Below, piece after piece: positions 49,189-57,775 of a stretch of 64,000 nt of DNA. Numbering within the stretch: position 1 is the first letter of the stretch; every line of letters starts with the position of its first letter. The notes under the pieces are model-generated. The model made no database searches. It saw only the letters and a list, made by a program, of their open reading frames with translations, and was not told where the DNA came from. The stretch covers positions 620,001 to 684,000 of the forward strand of contig JAHBYJ010000001.1 of NCBI GenBank assembly GCA_019636015.1. The letters are read 5' to 3'. The stretch is from Parvibaculaceae bacterium (lineage in GTDB: Bacteria; Pseudomonadota; Alphaproteobacteria; Parvibaculales; Parvibaculaceae). Both the position numbers and the translations under genes were made by a program.

Positions 49189-49542
49189 TCACCCCTCCGG
49201 CCGGGTCCAGATCCAGCTTCCGCCGATCAGGGCCGCCGCAACGGGGGCAAGGGCCCAGGGCATGGGCGCGAAGAGCAGCGCCACCGCCACGCTGACGGCA
49301 AAGGCAGCGAGCGCCGCCTGCTTGCCCTTGCGCGAGATCGCGCCGCGCTCCCGCCATGCCCGGATATGGTGCCCGAAGGCCGGATGTTCCACGAGCCACC
49401 GCTCCAGCGCCTCGTTGCTGCGCGCAAAGCAGAAGGCCGCGAGGATGATGAAGGGCACGGTGGGCAGCAGCGGCAGCAGCACGCCGAGCCCGCCAAGCCC
49501 GAGCGCAACGAAACCGGCAATGAGATAGAGCATCCTGGACAT
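49189..49542 (-). CDS. DUF454 (YbaN-type) inner-membrane protein
   Basis: A 117-residue protein with the DUF454 pattern: [39 protein letters not shown], then [27 protein letters not shown] and two more hydrophobic helices. Function unknown. GGAG lies five bases before ATG 49542, which is itself close to the tRNA gene. It converges on the end of the restriction-modification pair. Confidence 0.88.
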   Translation of the reverse strand: MSRMLYLIAGFVALGLGGLGVLLPLLPTVPFIILAAFCFARSNEALERWLVEHPAFGHHIRAWRERGAISRKGKQAALAAFAVSVAVALLFAPMPWALAPVAAALIGGSWIWTRPEG

Positions 49543-49575
49543 TGGAACTCCGCAAACCCGCGGCCCGCCGGAGTT

Positions 49576-49652
<77 letters not shown>

Positions 49653-50000
49653 CTTGGGGCAGGCCCTGAAAGGAGTGGTGGCCTGCCGAAGCGGGCGCAA
49701 GGTAGAACAATTCGCAGCCGCAAACAATGGCTTGGCTCCGGCGCTGGAAGGGCCTGCGTTGCCCTGGACACGGGCCTCCTAGAGGCGCTGCCCGGCCCCG
49801 GAGGGCAATCGCCGTTTCACCGTTGGTCGCGTTCGCGGCGGCCGCCGGTTCCCCCGCGATTACACAATTCGACCGAATTCCCAATGACTTGGCCGGACCG
49901 CCCGCGAAAACTCGATCCCGGACCTGGACAGGTTTTTGGGCCGGTCGTGCACCCGCATGCACCGCTATCGCGCAGGCGGGAGCGGACGCGGAGAGAAGCC
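49653..50000. other. Intergenic stretch without gene
   Basis: Between the tRNA and the stress promoter of the next gene no frame with a ribosome site is seen. GGCAGGCC and GGCCTGCC form a hairpin at 49658-49687, just behind the tRNA's 5' end. The tRNA promoter should be in this stretch, reading leftward. Confidence 0.4.
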
Positions 50001-50025
50001 GGAAAGTGACCGCGGGCTTGCCGTT
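50001..50025 (+). promoter_or_regulatory. EcfG-type promoter of zinc-ribbon gene 2
   Basis: GGAAA, 16 bp, CGTT on the plus strand; one mismatch in the -35, perfect -10. The -10 ends 34 bp before ATG 50060, nearly the same distance as at the paralogue. Confidence 0.55.
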
Positions 50026-50059
50026 TCGGCCCGCGGCGAGAGAGGAGCAGGTGACCTAA

Positions 50060-50545
50060 ATGGTTCACGAAGCCTATGCGGAACGCCGCCAGGAAAGCGG
50101 CTGGCCCCAAGTGGAGCGCCACAGGCCGGTCGTGGAAATTCTGGAATCGCACGAGACCTGCCGCGACATTTTCGAGAAGGCGCGCTGGCCGGACGGTCCA
50201 GTCTGCCCGAATTGCGGCGCGAAGCACGCCGCGAGCCGGTTGAAAACGCGCCCCGGGCTCTGGACCTGCAAGGCCTGCCGAAGCTGTCAGTACAGCGCGA
50301 CATCGGGGACGCATCTGCATCGCTCGCGCCTGCCCGTGTCCGTCTGGGTCCGCCTCTACCACACGATCTACATCATGAACCGGCCGCTGACCGCCTCGCA
50401 GGTGAGCCGCCGCTACGATGTCGCCTTCCTGACGGCGAAAAGCATGCTGCGCCGGCTGGAGGCCATGAACAGTGAAAATCCGGAGATGATGGGCCGGCTC
50501 GAGGCGATCCTCCGCGACCTCGCGCGAAACGCCGGGCGCAGCTGA
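50060..50545 (+). CDS. IS1595-type zinc-ribbon/HTH protein without transposase core, copy 2
   Basis: A 161-residue paralogue of the protein at 37776, colinear over the zinc ribbon (C49, C52, C70, C73; GPVCPNCG...WTCKACRSCQ), the TSGTHLHRSRLPVSVWVRLYHTIY segment and the helix-turn-helix-like TASQVSRRYDVAFLTAKSMLRRL. As there, no DDE domain follows and the gene ends cleanly. No terminal repeats of an insertion sequence are visible around it. AGGTGA lies before ATG 50060. It is convergent with a response-regulator gene nine bases away. Confidence 0.75.
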   Translation: MVHEAYAERRQESGWPQVERHRPVVEILESHETCRDIFEKARWPDGPVCPNCGAKHAASRLKTRPGLWTCKACRSCQYSATSGTHLHRSRLPVSVWVRLYHTIYIMNRPLTASQVSRRYDVAFLTAKSMLRRLEAMNSENPEMMGRLEAILRDLARNAGRS

Positions 50546-50554
50546 CGTCCCGGT

Positions 50555-50929
50555 TCAGGCGGCGTCGCTGCGGCCGAGCGTGCTGTGAAGGAAGCCGGTG
50601 ATATCCGCCACCGGCACAGGCTTGCGGAAAACGGCGACCGCGCCGCAATCGGCAAGGCTCGCATAATTGTACTTGTCGGCTTCCGCCGTCATCAGAATGG
50701 TCACGACCTTGTGGTCGAGCCCGCGCGCCGCTTCCGCCACGCGCACACCGTCCCAGCCCGGCATGTTCACATCGAGCATCAGGATGCGCGGCCGCGAGCG
50801 GGTGATGATCTCGATCGCTTCATGCCCGTCGCAGGCCTCCACGACATCGAAGCCGCGGCTGCGGAGAAATTCAGCCATTTCCTGCAACTGGGCAGGATCG
50901 TCGTCGGCGACAAGAACGCTGGGGCGCAT
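50555..50929 (-). CDS. Single-domain response regulator, 1
   Basis: A 124-residue stand-alone receiver. Acidic pocket D9-D11, phospho-acceptor D53 in LMLDVNMPGWDG, the Thr of ILMTAEAD and Lys of FRKPVPV are present. No output domain follows, so it works by protein contact or in a phosphorelay. GAGG lies before ATG 50929. Another single-domain regulator follows upstream on the same strand, 133 bp away. The nearby pilus genes suggest a link to surface attachment, unproven. Confidence 0.85.
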   Translation of the reverse strand: MRPSVLVADDDPAQLQEMAEFLRSRGFDVVEACDGHEAIEIITRSRPRILMLDVNMPGWDGVRVAEAARGLDHKVVTILMTAEADKYNYASLADCGAVAVFRKPVPVADITGFLHSTLGRSDAA

Positions 50930-51062
50930 GAACTTAACCTCGAGCTGCGATCGGACGGCACGAAGCGCCGCCATCCATATCCCCGATCAAACGCGAAGGG
51001 GCTTAACCGGCGGTAAACCGCCGCGTCTCCATGCGGGACTGAATCGTCGAGTTTTGTGTGAG

Positions 51063-51461
51063 CTATCTCGCAGCGGAGAGCGGCGGCGCCTTCGGAACGT
51101 CCGCCAGCAGGCGGTCGAGCTCGCGGAAGCTGAAGGGCTTGTCCAGCATGCCGAGGAGGCGCACGCCATGCGCCCGGCCAAGCGAAAGACCCGCATCGAG
51201 CAGCCCGTCCCGCGCGCCCGACATCATGATGACGGAGATGACGGGCTTGCGCGGTGCCTCCGCCAGGACGAGCAGCGCCTCGATGCCGTTGAACTCGGGC
51301 ATATGCACATCGAGCATGATGAGGTCGGGTGCGAACTCGGCAATGAGCGCCGGGAAGTCCGTCTCGCCGCGCCGCGTGCGCGTCTCATAGCCGCGCTGCG
51401 CCAGAGCCTCGGCGCATTCCTGCGCCAGTTCTTCGTCATCGTCATAGATCAGCGCGCGCAT
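51063..51461 (-). CDS. Single-domain response regulator, 2
   Basis: A 132-residue stand-alone receiver: acidic residues D7-D9, phospho-acceptor D51 in IMLDVHMPEFNG, Ser in IMMSGARD and Lys in LDKPFSF. The Ser in place of Thr is a permitted variant. The tail is short and Pro/Ala-rich. The start is ATG 51461 behind GAGGCGGAA. No kinase gene is adjacent; the partner must be elsewhere. Confidence 0.82.
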   Translation of the reverse strand: MRALIYDDDEELAQECAEALAQRGYETRTRRGETDFPALIAEFAPDLIMLDVHMPEFNGIEALLVLAEAPRKPVISVIMMSGARDGLLDAGLSLGRAHGVRLLGMLDKPFSFRELDRLLADVPKAPPLSAAR

Positions 51462-51551
51462 GTTTCCGCCTCGTTCGCTCGCATCCATCCTGTTCGAAGT
51501 CTGTGCCGGATGCATGTCATTGTGTGAACGGTTTTGAGGAATTCCGTGACG

Positions 51552-53210
51552 TCAGCGGACAAGGACCGGCGCATGGCACTTCGCGCCGTGAACGATCATG
51601 TCCATCGAGCCGAGCTTCACGCCGACAGAAGCGAGAACAGCGTCGAGAACCTGATCAAGCGGTGTGAGCGCGCTGGCGATGGCCGATGTTAGTCCAGACA
51701 AAATTTGCCCAGTCGCGCCACCGATAGTTAGTGCGCCACCTAGATTCGATATCACGTTGACCTGAGACGCGGTCTGCTTTGGTAATCCGAACTCGCTCTC
51801 GGAAAAGTTGACACTTGTCGGCCCGCTGGATGCAATGGGCACATTTCCACTAATCGGTACGTTGAGAATCGGCAGGAACAGCAAAGTCAAAGTAATCGCC
51901 GCCGAAGGACCGTTTTCGCCGACTCCCACCCGAGCGAGCCCAGTGTCAGTCGTACCGGACAGCGTGACGAGTGTCCCGCCGGGTGTGCATGGGATGCCTT
52001 GGACTGCAGCATTCCCGGAGGCCGCACGAACAAATATAGGAAGATCGATGCTGGTGGTCACAACCAAAGGTATCGATATCTGAATTCTCGCTGTGAGTTG
52101 TACATCCACCTGCGATGTCTGCACGCTGTCGCCAACTTTCCCGACCGCCATATGCGCCATGGGCGCGCCGACGCGGATCGTGCCATTCACGGAAGCGAGC
52201 GAGCCGACATTGACATTGGTTCCGAACCCGACTGCCTGCCCCTGGCCGAGAAGGGTCGCCGTCCCCGTCAGCAGGTCGAGAACCCCGATGGGAATTGTGC
52301 TGCCCGGGATGGTTTGAACCGACCCGATCACCCGGTCCGAATAAGGCGTCGCGCCGAGAATCCCGTCGACGGGTACGGAGCCGTTCTGCACCGGCGCCAG
52401 CGCCGACTGGAGCGCGACCCGCGCGACGGAAGGATTGCCCTCCGCCGTCTCGCCGTTCAGCACTTCAACGGCGGCATCGAGCAGTTGCCCCGCCGTGACC
52501 GTGGTGCCGAGCAGATCGCCGTAAGTGTCCGAGCCTGCCTCGAGACCCGCGCGGATCGCCAGCGCATCGAGAAAGGTCAGTGCATCGATCGTCGTGCCCG
52601 CAAGCGCGTTGTAATCCACTAGTGAAAGATTGAGCGTCGTGCCGAGAAGTCCGCCGAGAACCTGGTTGGCAATGCCGGCATCGAGCGAGGCAAGCCGCGT
52701 ACCGGCAGAGAAGGAGGTGTGCTTCGTGAGCGCCGCGACCGCAACGGTCTCGATCTCCGTCATTTCCCCAAAGCCGAAAAGCCGCGCGAAATAGGTCGGC
52801 GACTCGCCGCGCATTCTCACGCGCACCGCATTCACCGTCGCGGCATCGACCACCGTTCCGTCGCTCGCCGTTTCCCCCAGGGCGAAATAGCGCTGGTCCG
52901 GTGCCCGCGAAGGGTCGGCCACGAAATAGACCGGTGTCGCCGTTGCCGTCGCCGCGTTGCTATCGAAGTCGTTCAGGACAAAAAGAATTTGCTCCGCAGC
53001 CGCCTGCACACTGTCGAGCTGCCGCACAGCGCCAAGCGCCGCCGCGTCGGTCGCGGCCTGCTGGGCGCGCTTTGCGCTCAGCACCGCGCCGGTATCGACC
53101 ACGATCATGGTGACGGCGAGTGCGAGCATGAGCGCCATCGCGCCCATCACCGAGATCACGCCGCCCTCGTCGCGTGCAAATCGCCAGAGCAAAGATTTCA
53201 CCTGCAGCAT
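51552..53210 (-). CDS. TadG-like pilus-associated protein
   Basis: A 552-residue protein with the TadE/TadG N-terminus: a charged start, RDEGGVISVMGAMALMLALAVTMIVVDTGAVLSAKRAQQAATDAAALGA, which is one membrane helix followed by the typical AAxDAAALA stretch. The long remainder is Gly/Thr/Val-rich and probably periplasmic or surface-exposed. GGAGG lies four bases before ATG 53210; a start at 53261 lacks a site. It lies 3.7 kb from the cpa/tad operon and on the other strand, so it is likely an accessory of that system. Confidence 0.75.
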   Translation of the reverse strand: MLQVKSLLWRFARDEGGVISVMGAMALMLALAVTMIVVDTGAVLSAKRAQQAATDAAALGAVRQLDSVQAAAEQILFVLNDFDSNAATATATPVYFVADPSRAPDQRYFALGETASDGTVVDAATVNAVRVRMRGESPTYFARLFGFGEMTEIETVAVAALTKHTSFSAGTRLASLDAGIANQVLGGLLGTTLNLSLVDYNALAGTTIDALTFLDALAIRAGLEAGSDTYGDLLGTTVTAGQLLDAAVEVLNGETAEGNPSVARVALQSALAPVQNGSVPVDGILGATPYSDRVIGSVQTIPGSTIPIGVLDLLTGTATLLGQGQAVGFGTNVNVGSLASVNGTIRVGAPMAHMAVGKVGDSVQTSQVDVQLTARIQISIPLVVTTSIDLPIFVRAASGNAAVQGIPCTPGGTLVTLSGTTDTGLARVGVGENGPSAAITLTLLFLPILNVPISGNVPIASSGPTSVNFSESEFGLPKQTASQVNVISNLGGALTIGGATGQILSGLTSAIASALTPLDQVLDAVLASVGVKLGSMDMIVHGAKCHAPVLVR

Positions 53211-53454
53211 GCCTCCTCCGGGGCCGGTCGCTGCCCTGCGGCTTCGGGAGCCGTCTTTCATCTAACCCTTTCACATCTTATCGGACAATTAATCCCGAAT
53301 CTTCCGCACACGCATGATGAACGCCAATACACACACTGTCTCAAACTCGCGCACACAAAGGGACACAAGCCTACACGCTCTTGCCGAGTGCTCGTCTAGA
53401 AATGAAGGCGGAGGAAGGCCCCAGGGCCGGCTGATCGCAGCGTGGAGGGAGCAG

Positions 53455-54489
53455 ATGTCGGGACGTATGCTGGTTTTGTCGGCGGTTTGCCTCGGCCTTG
53501 CCGGTTGCACGGACAAGATCGCCATGTCGTCGGAAGTGGGCGGCGGCCGCAGCGGCACCTTTGTCAGCAGCATAGCTTCACCCGGCGGACCGGGCGGCAC
53601 AGGCAGCAGCGGCCTCGGCGTCACTGGCGGTGGCGGCGCGCTCGACAATCTCATTGGCGCGGACCCCGTGGGCGGGCTTCTCGATGCCGCGCTCGGCGAG
53701 GGCAATCCCGTCAGCGCCCTTCTTGGCTCGAATGGCGGTCCCGGCCTCGTGCCGTCGGCTGCGGGCGCGCTGGCAGGCGATCCGGATGCAAATGTCATGG
53801 GTCTCGGACTTCTCGGCGATGGCGGTCTCCTCGCCGATCTCGCGGGCAGCGATGTGCTCGGCGGTGCGGTAGACACAAGTGGCGTCCTTGGTGCGACGCT
53901 CGCCGGCGGCAATGACGGTCTTCTGGGCGCGCTGCTCGACGGGCAGGATGCCCTTGCGCCGGTGGTCCAGCCGGTTGCCGCGGCGCTGCCGCTCTCGACG
54001 GTGACGGAGGGCCTGTCCCAGGCCCCGGCTCTCGGTGTCGCGGGCGCCGGCGGCCTCGTGCAGGATCTCCTCGGTGTCGATCTGGTCGGCAATCTCACAG
54101 GCACGGAAAATCCGCTGGGCGGCGGCAATGGCGGCCTTCTCGGCAGCCTGGTTCCGGCCGGCGAGCCCCCGCTCGCGGCGGCCGGCACGGCGGTTACGGG
54201 ACTTCTCGGGGTGGTGGCGGGCAGCCAGCCTTCGCCACTGGCGGGCGATGGAGCTTTGGGGCCGGTCCTGCCGGGCCTGAACGCTCTGCTGAATGCCGGA
54301 AACAATGCGGTGGGTGGTATCGCAGCACCCCTGCATGGTGGTTCCGCTTCGGCGCCCGCCGCCGCCCCGGGCGGCACGAGCACGGGCGGCGCCCTCTCCT
54401 CGACCCCTGTGGTCGGCGATGCCCTCGCGCCGGTGACGGGCACCCTCGGCAATCTGCCGGTTCTGGGCGGCCTCCTCGGCGGGCTCTGA
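53455..54489 (+). CDS. Predicted Gly/Leu-rich lipoprotein, unknown function
   Basis: A 344-residue protein with a lipobox at its start: MSGRMLVLSAVCLGLAGC, lipidated at C18. The rest is low-complexity Gly/Ala/Leu with repeated G-G-L-L and D-L-L/A-L-L units, and no cysteine. Such sequence suggests an extended or amyloid-like surface protein. GGAGG lies just before ATG 53455; the longer frame from 53314 has no good site and would bury the signal. It is convergent with a two-partner secretion transporter and near the Tad cluster. I do not recognise the family. Confidence 0.6.
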   Translation: MSGRMLVLSAVCLGLAGCTDKIAMSSEVGGGRSGTFVSSIASPGGPGGTGSSGLGVTGGGGALDNLIGADPVGGLLDAALGEGNPVSALLGSNGGPGLVPSAAGALAGDPDANVMGLGLLGDGGLLADLAGSDVLGGAVDTSGVLGATLAGGNDGLLGALLDGQDALAPVVQPVAAALPLSTVTEGLSQAPALGVAGAGGLVQDLLGVDLVGNLTGTENPLGGGNGGLLGSLVPAGEPPLAAAGTAVTGLLGVVAGSQPSPLAGDGALGPVLPGLNALLNAGNNAVGGIAAPLHGGSASAPAAAPGGTSTGGALSSTPVVGDALAPVTGTLGNLPVLGGLLGGL

Positions 54490-54517
54490 TCCCTCCCCGC
54501 CTCCATTCGCCCAATAC

Positions 54518-54544
54518 AAAGGCCCGGCAAAATGCCGGGCCTTT
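54518..54544. terminator. Bidirectional intrinsic terminator
   Basis: AAAGGCCCGGCA pairs with TGCCGGGCCTTT, between the convergent lipoprotein and TpsB-type genes. Confidence 0.8.
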
Positions 54545-54563
54545 CCTTTTGCAGACGAAACCT

Positions 54564-56240
54564 TCAGAAGCGGACTTCGAAAGAGACGAAGAGGCGGGGA
54601 TCCTTGTCGTTCTGCGACAGCGGCGTCCGGTTGATCGGCTTGTCGAGTTCGAGGCCCAGTGACAGCCAGCGCCGGTTCGACAGCGTCACGCCGATGCCGG
54701 TCGAGAGAAGCCGCGCATCGCCCTGCTGGTCCACGGATGTATTCCAGACATAGGACTGATCGAGGAACGTATAGGGCGTGATGGACCAGCCGCCGAACAT
54801 CTCGCTCTCGAAGCGGTAGCTCGCCTGGATCGAGGCGCCGAGGCCGCTGTCGCCGCTGATCTCGGAATTGTTGTAGCCGCGGGCGAAGCGGGCGCCGCCG
54901 AAGGCGATTTCTTCCGAGCTGTAGAGCGAGTCGGGACTGTATTGCCCCTCCGTGCGCAGCGTGAGCAGAAGCCGTTCTGTCGCGGCATAGTTCACGGTTG
55001 CGCCGGCCTGCAGCTTCGTGAAATTGGGCTGGGCGCCGAGGCGCGAATGGGCCGTGTTTTCAGGTCCCGCCCCGAAGAGAGAAAAGCCCTGTGTCAGCCG
55101 CATATGCGCGGCCAAGGCGGTATCGTCCCCCACCTGGGTGGCGTAGCTCGCGCCGATATGCGCCGCTCGGATCGCATCCTTGCTGAAGGTGAAGCCGTTC
55201 AGCGAGTTCTCGGCATCCGTGTAATAGAAGCCGAAAAAGGCATTCAGCGTTTCCTTCGTCGCGCGGATGAGCGGATAGCTGAGCAGGAAATCCGCCTGGC
55301 GGCTGGTGCTGATGAGTTCGATATTGGCGGGGAGGTCGGGTTGCTCCGAGCTTGCATAGGCAAAGCCGCCCGAAGCGCGCAGGCCGTCCGTGCCGATAAA
55401 GGTCGAGAAGGCGCCGCGGAAATATTGTTGTTTCTCGATTTCCGGCGTTGCCAGCACGGTGAGTGAGAACTGGTCGCCATAGCCGAAAATATTGTTGATG
55501 AAGCCCGTCAGATAGGCCTGAAACGGGGCGGAATCGAGGTTGGCGCGGTTGTCGACGGCGGTGGAGGCCGCGAGTTTCTGGCTGGTGACATCGAGCGCCA
55601 GCACGGCGGCACCGGAATAGATGTCCATGGATTGCAGCCGCCCGTCGAGCGTGACGCCCGGAATATCGCTGATGAGAAGGAGGTATCTCTCGAGCGTTTC
55701 CTGGCGCAGCGGCTTTTCGGCCACGATGCGCTTGCTGAACTCTTCGACCATGCGCCGCACGGCCGCATCTTCCGCCGTGATGCGGATTTCGCCGATAAAG
55801 CCCTCGACGATGCGCACGATCAGCGTGCCGCCCTGGACGACCTGCACCGGAATATAGGCGCGGCCGAGCGCATATCCTTCTTCCGCATAGATGGCGTTGA
55901 CGCGATCGAGCGCTTCACGAAGCTCTCCGGCGGTTACCGGCCTGTTGAGGAGACCGGCGAAAGGCGCGGCGAGAACCTGGGCATCGATCGCCGTTGCCCC
56001 GGCAATGCGAACATTGGAAATCTTGAAGTCCAGCACGCGCTCCGTGCCGTCGGGCAAGCCGAGCTCTTCGCGAAGCTTCGGCGTCTCCCGCCGCTCGAGA
56101 TCGGGCGCGGGCGGCGGCGGAGCGAGAACCGTGCCGGGGGAGGGCAGATTTTGCGGCCCGACGCTTTGCGCGAGTGCCGGATGGCACGTCAGGACAAGTG
56201 TCGAGGCCGCGGCCAGAAAAATGCTCTTTCTACGGAACAT
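54564..56240 (-). CDS. ShlB/FhaC-type two-partner secretion transporter (TpsB)
   Basis: A 558-residue outer-membrane transporter. A signal peptide ends at ALAQS near residue 25. A Pro-rich helix/linker follows, then POTRA domains (about 65-220, with YIPVQVVQGGTLIVRIVEGFIGEI), then the beta-barrel closing on FVSFEVRF with terminal Phe. FGGARFARGYNNSEISGD is the conserved barrel motif of the family (GG-x-x-R-G-Y type). Such transporters export a large TpsA partner. No TpsA is in the window, so the cargo is encoded elsewhere, or the lipoprotein next door is the unusual partner (speculative). Confidence 0.88.
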   Translation of the reverse strand: MFRRKSIFLAAASTLVLTCHPALAQSVGPQNLPSPGTVLAPPPPAPDLERRETPKLREELGLPDGTERVLDFKISNVRIAGATAIDAQVLAAPFAGLLNRPVTAGELREALDRVNAIYAEEGYALGRAYIPVQVVQGGTLIVRIVEGFIGEIRITAEDAAVRRMVEEFSKRIVAEKPLRQETLERYLLLISDIPGVTLDGRLQSMDIYSGAAVLALDVTSQKLAASTAVDNRANLDSAPFQAYLTGFINNIFGYGDQFSLTVLATPEIEKQQYFRGAFSTFIGTDGLRASGGFAYASSEQPDLPANIELISTSRQADFLLSYPLIRATKETLNAFFGFYYTDAENSLNGFTFSKDAIRAAHIGASYATQVGDDTALAAHMRLTQGFSLFGAGPENTAHSRLGAQPNFTKLQAGATVNYAATERLLLTLRTEGQYSPDSLYSSEEIAFGGARFARGYNNSEISGDSGLGASIQASYRFESEMFGGWSITPYTFLDQSYVWNTSVDQQGDARLLSTGIGVTLSNRRWLSLGLELDKPINRTPLSQNDKDPRLFVSFEVRF

Positions 56241-56864
56241 GCTCTTCCCTCACCGGATATTCCCTGAACTGATGGTACCCGGAGAAGAGAAGTAGAAAAG
56301 ACGAGTACTGTACTTAATTTGAGTAACACGGGAGTAATCCGTGGGTGAGTGTCGAGCAGTGTGTGATTTGTCGCCATTTGTTCGACCCAAAAGCGACACA
56401 ATTCTGTTCGATATCTCGCACACACAGGCGCTTTCCTGGCCTAGCCTTCATCTGTATGGGCTGGGGCCCAATATCGCGGAAATCTGCGCCTCAGTCTGTT
56501 TGCGTAACTTGTGGTCCTCACTCGGAGCAGCAGCGTCCATGGTGCTAAAATCCCCGAAGTCCCTACGGAAACTGAACTCGCGGTTGTACTTGGGCCGCAA
56601 AATAGGTCAGCTTCGTTGAACTATTCGCCTGGTCCATACAAAATGCGGATCATCGCTTCGCACTTTCTATTGTTTCGAATTCAAATAAATAACCCTGAAA
56701 ACTGTGGGGAAACGGGGATTTCACCGCGGAATTAGTAAATTGTTGACTGTTTCTGCTCCTAGATGACTCACTAAGGGCAGGGCCGATCGGGAACATCGAC
56801 AAGGGAGCAGGTGCCCGAACGGACGGGTCGGACCGGCAAGCCGGTCCGGGAGGAGGGAAAGAAA
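56241..56864. other. AT-richer intergenic stretch before the Tad operon
   Basis: About 620 bp without a convincing gene. The short frames here have no ribosome site and no recognisable protein. Base use is less GC-rich than on either side. It should hold the promoters of cpaB (rightward) and of the TpsB-type gene (leftward). No flp pilin gene is found here, although many Tad clusters have one at this place. Confidence 0.5.
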
Positions 56865-57749
56865 ATGAGTTTCGCGCAGCGGATTCAGCAGAATCCTGGA
56901 GCGCTGGTCGTACTCGGCGTCGGCCTCATCGCCGTGGCGCTGGTGTTGATCTGGCTCAACCTTTCCTCGCGCGATGACGCGCAAATTCCATCCACAGCGG
57001 CAGTCTCCGACGAGCGCGTCATGGCAGACGTTCTGGTCGCGGTGAGAAACGTGCCCCGCGGCCGCGCGCTTCTGCCCGAAGACATGGCAGTGCGGCGCCT
57101 CGAAGGCGAAGCGCCTGCAGGCTCCTTCTCCGACAAGGCGCTCGTCGCCGGCCGCATCGCAACCTCCGACATCCGCGCCTCGCAGATCATCCTCAGCGGA
57201 AGCCTCAGCGCTGATCCGGCCTCGGCCGGCATCGCCGCTCTCGTGCCGGAGGGCGAGCGCGCTTTCGCCATCCGCGTCGCGGAAGAGGACATTGTGGGAG
57301 GCTTCCTTCAGGCAGGCGATCGGGTGGACGTGTTCGTCACGCTCCCCGGCGCCGTTTACGGCCAGCAGGGTGTCGGCCAGCAGAATGTGGATCAAAGCAA
57401 GAGCGCGCTCCTCCTGCAGGACATGCAGGTGCTGGCCGTCGGTCCCGAACTGTCGCCGCGCGATGGCGGGCCGCAAGGCGCGGCGCGCACGGTCACGCTC
57501 GCGGCGCCGCCCCCGGCTCTCGCCCGGCTCGCGCTGGCCGGCAGGCTCGGCCAGGTGACGCTTGCCATCCGCAATCCGGGAGACAGGGAAATCGCGCCGG
57601 CGGAGATCGTCGCTCTCGACGATCTGCAGCCGGGCGCTGCGCCGGTCTCCGAGAGGCAAGGCGAGGAGCAGGCCGCCACCGCGCCTTCGGGACATCGGGT
57701 GACGATCTATTCAGGGGCAAACCAGACCACAGTGATCACACCGCGCTGA
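56865..57749 (+). CDS. cpaB: Flp pilus assembly protein CpaB/RcpC
   Basis: A 294-residue protein with one N-terminal membrane helix (about 11-31) and an SAF-like beta-clip domain (VLVAVRNVPRGRALLPEDMAVRRLE), then the RcpC domain (EGERAFAIRVAEEDIVGGFLQAGDRVDVFVT). It works in the periplasm with the secretin. GGAGGAGGGAAAG lies before ATG 56865. It is the first gene of a same-strand run of seven: cpaB, cpaC, cpaE, cpaF, tadB, tadC, tadD. Confidence 0.9.
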   Translation: MSFAQRIQQNPGALVVLGVGLIAVALVLIWLNLSSRDDAQIPSTAAVSDERVMADVLVAVRNVPRGRALLPEDMAVRRLEGEAPAGSFSDKALVAGRIATSDIRASQIILSGSLSADPASAGIAALVPEGERAFAIRVAEEDIVGGFLQAGDRVDVFVTLPGAVYGQQGVGQQNVDQSKSALLLQDMQVLAVGPELSPRDGGPQGAARTVTLAAPPPALARLALAGRLGQVTLAIRNPGDREIAPAEIVALDDLQPGAAPVSERQGEEQAATAPSGHRVTIYSGANQTTVITPR

Positions 57750-57775
57750 GCGGGGCAGGGGACGCGGAGCGAGAT

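Noticed and set aside
51003..51017. CtrA site (TTAA-N7-TTAA) before a response-regulator gene
   Set aside because: The second half reads TAAA; with one mismatch such a short motif is expected by chance.
56341..56619. Short plus-strand frames before the Tad operon
   Set aside because: No ribosome site, no domain and no pilin-like pattern; composition is unlike the real genes nearby.
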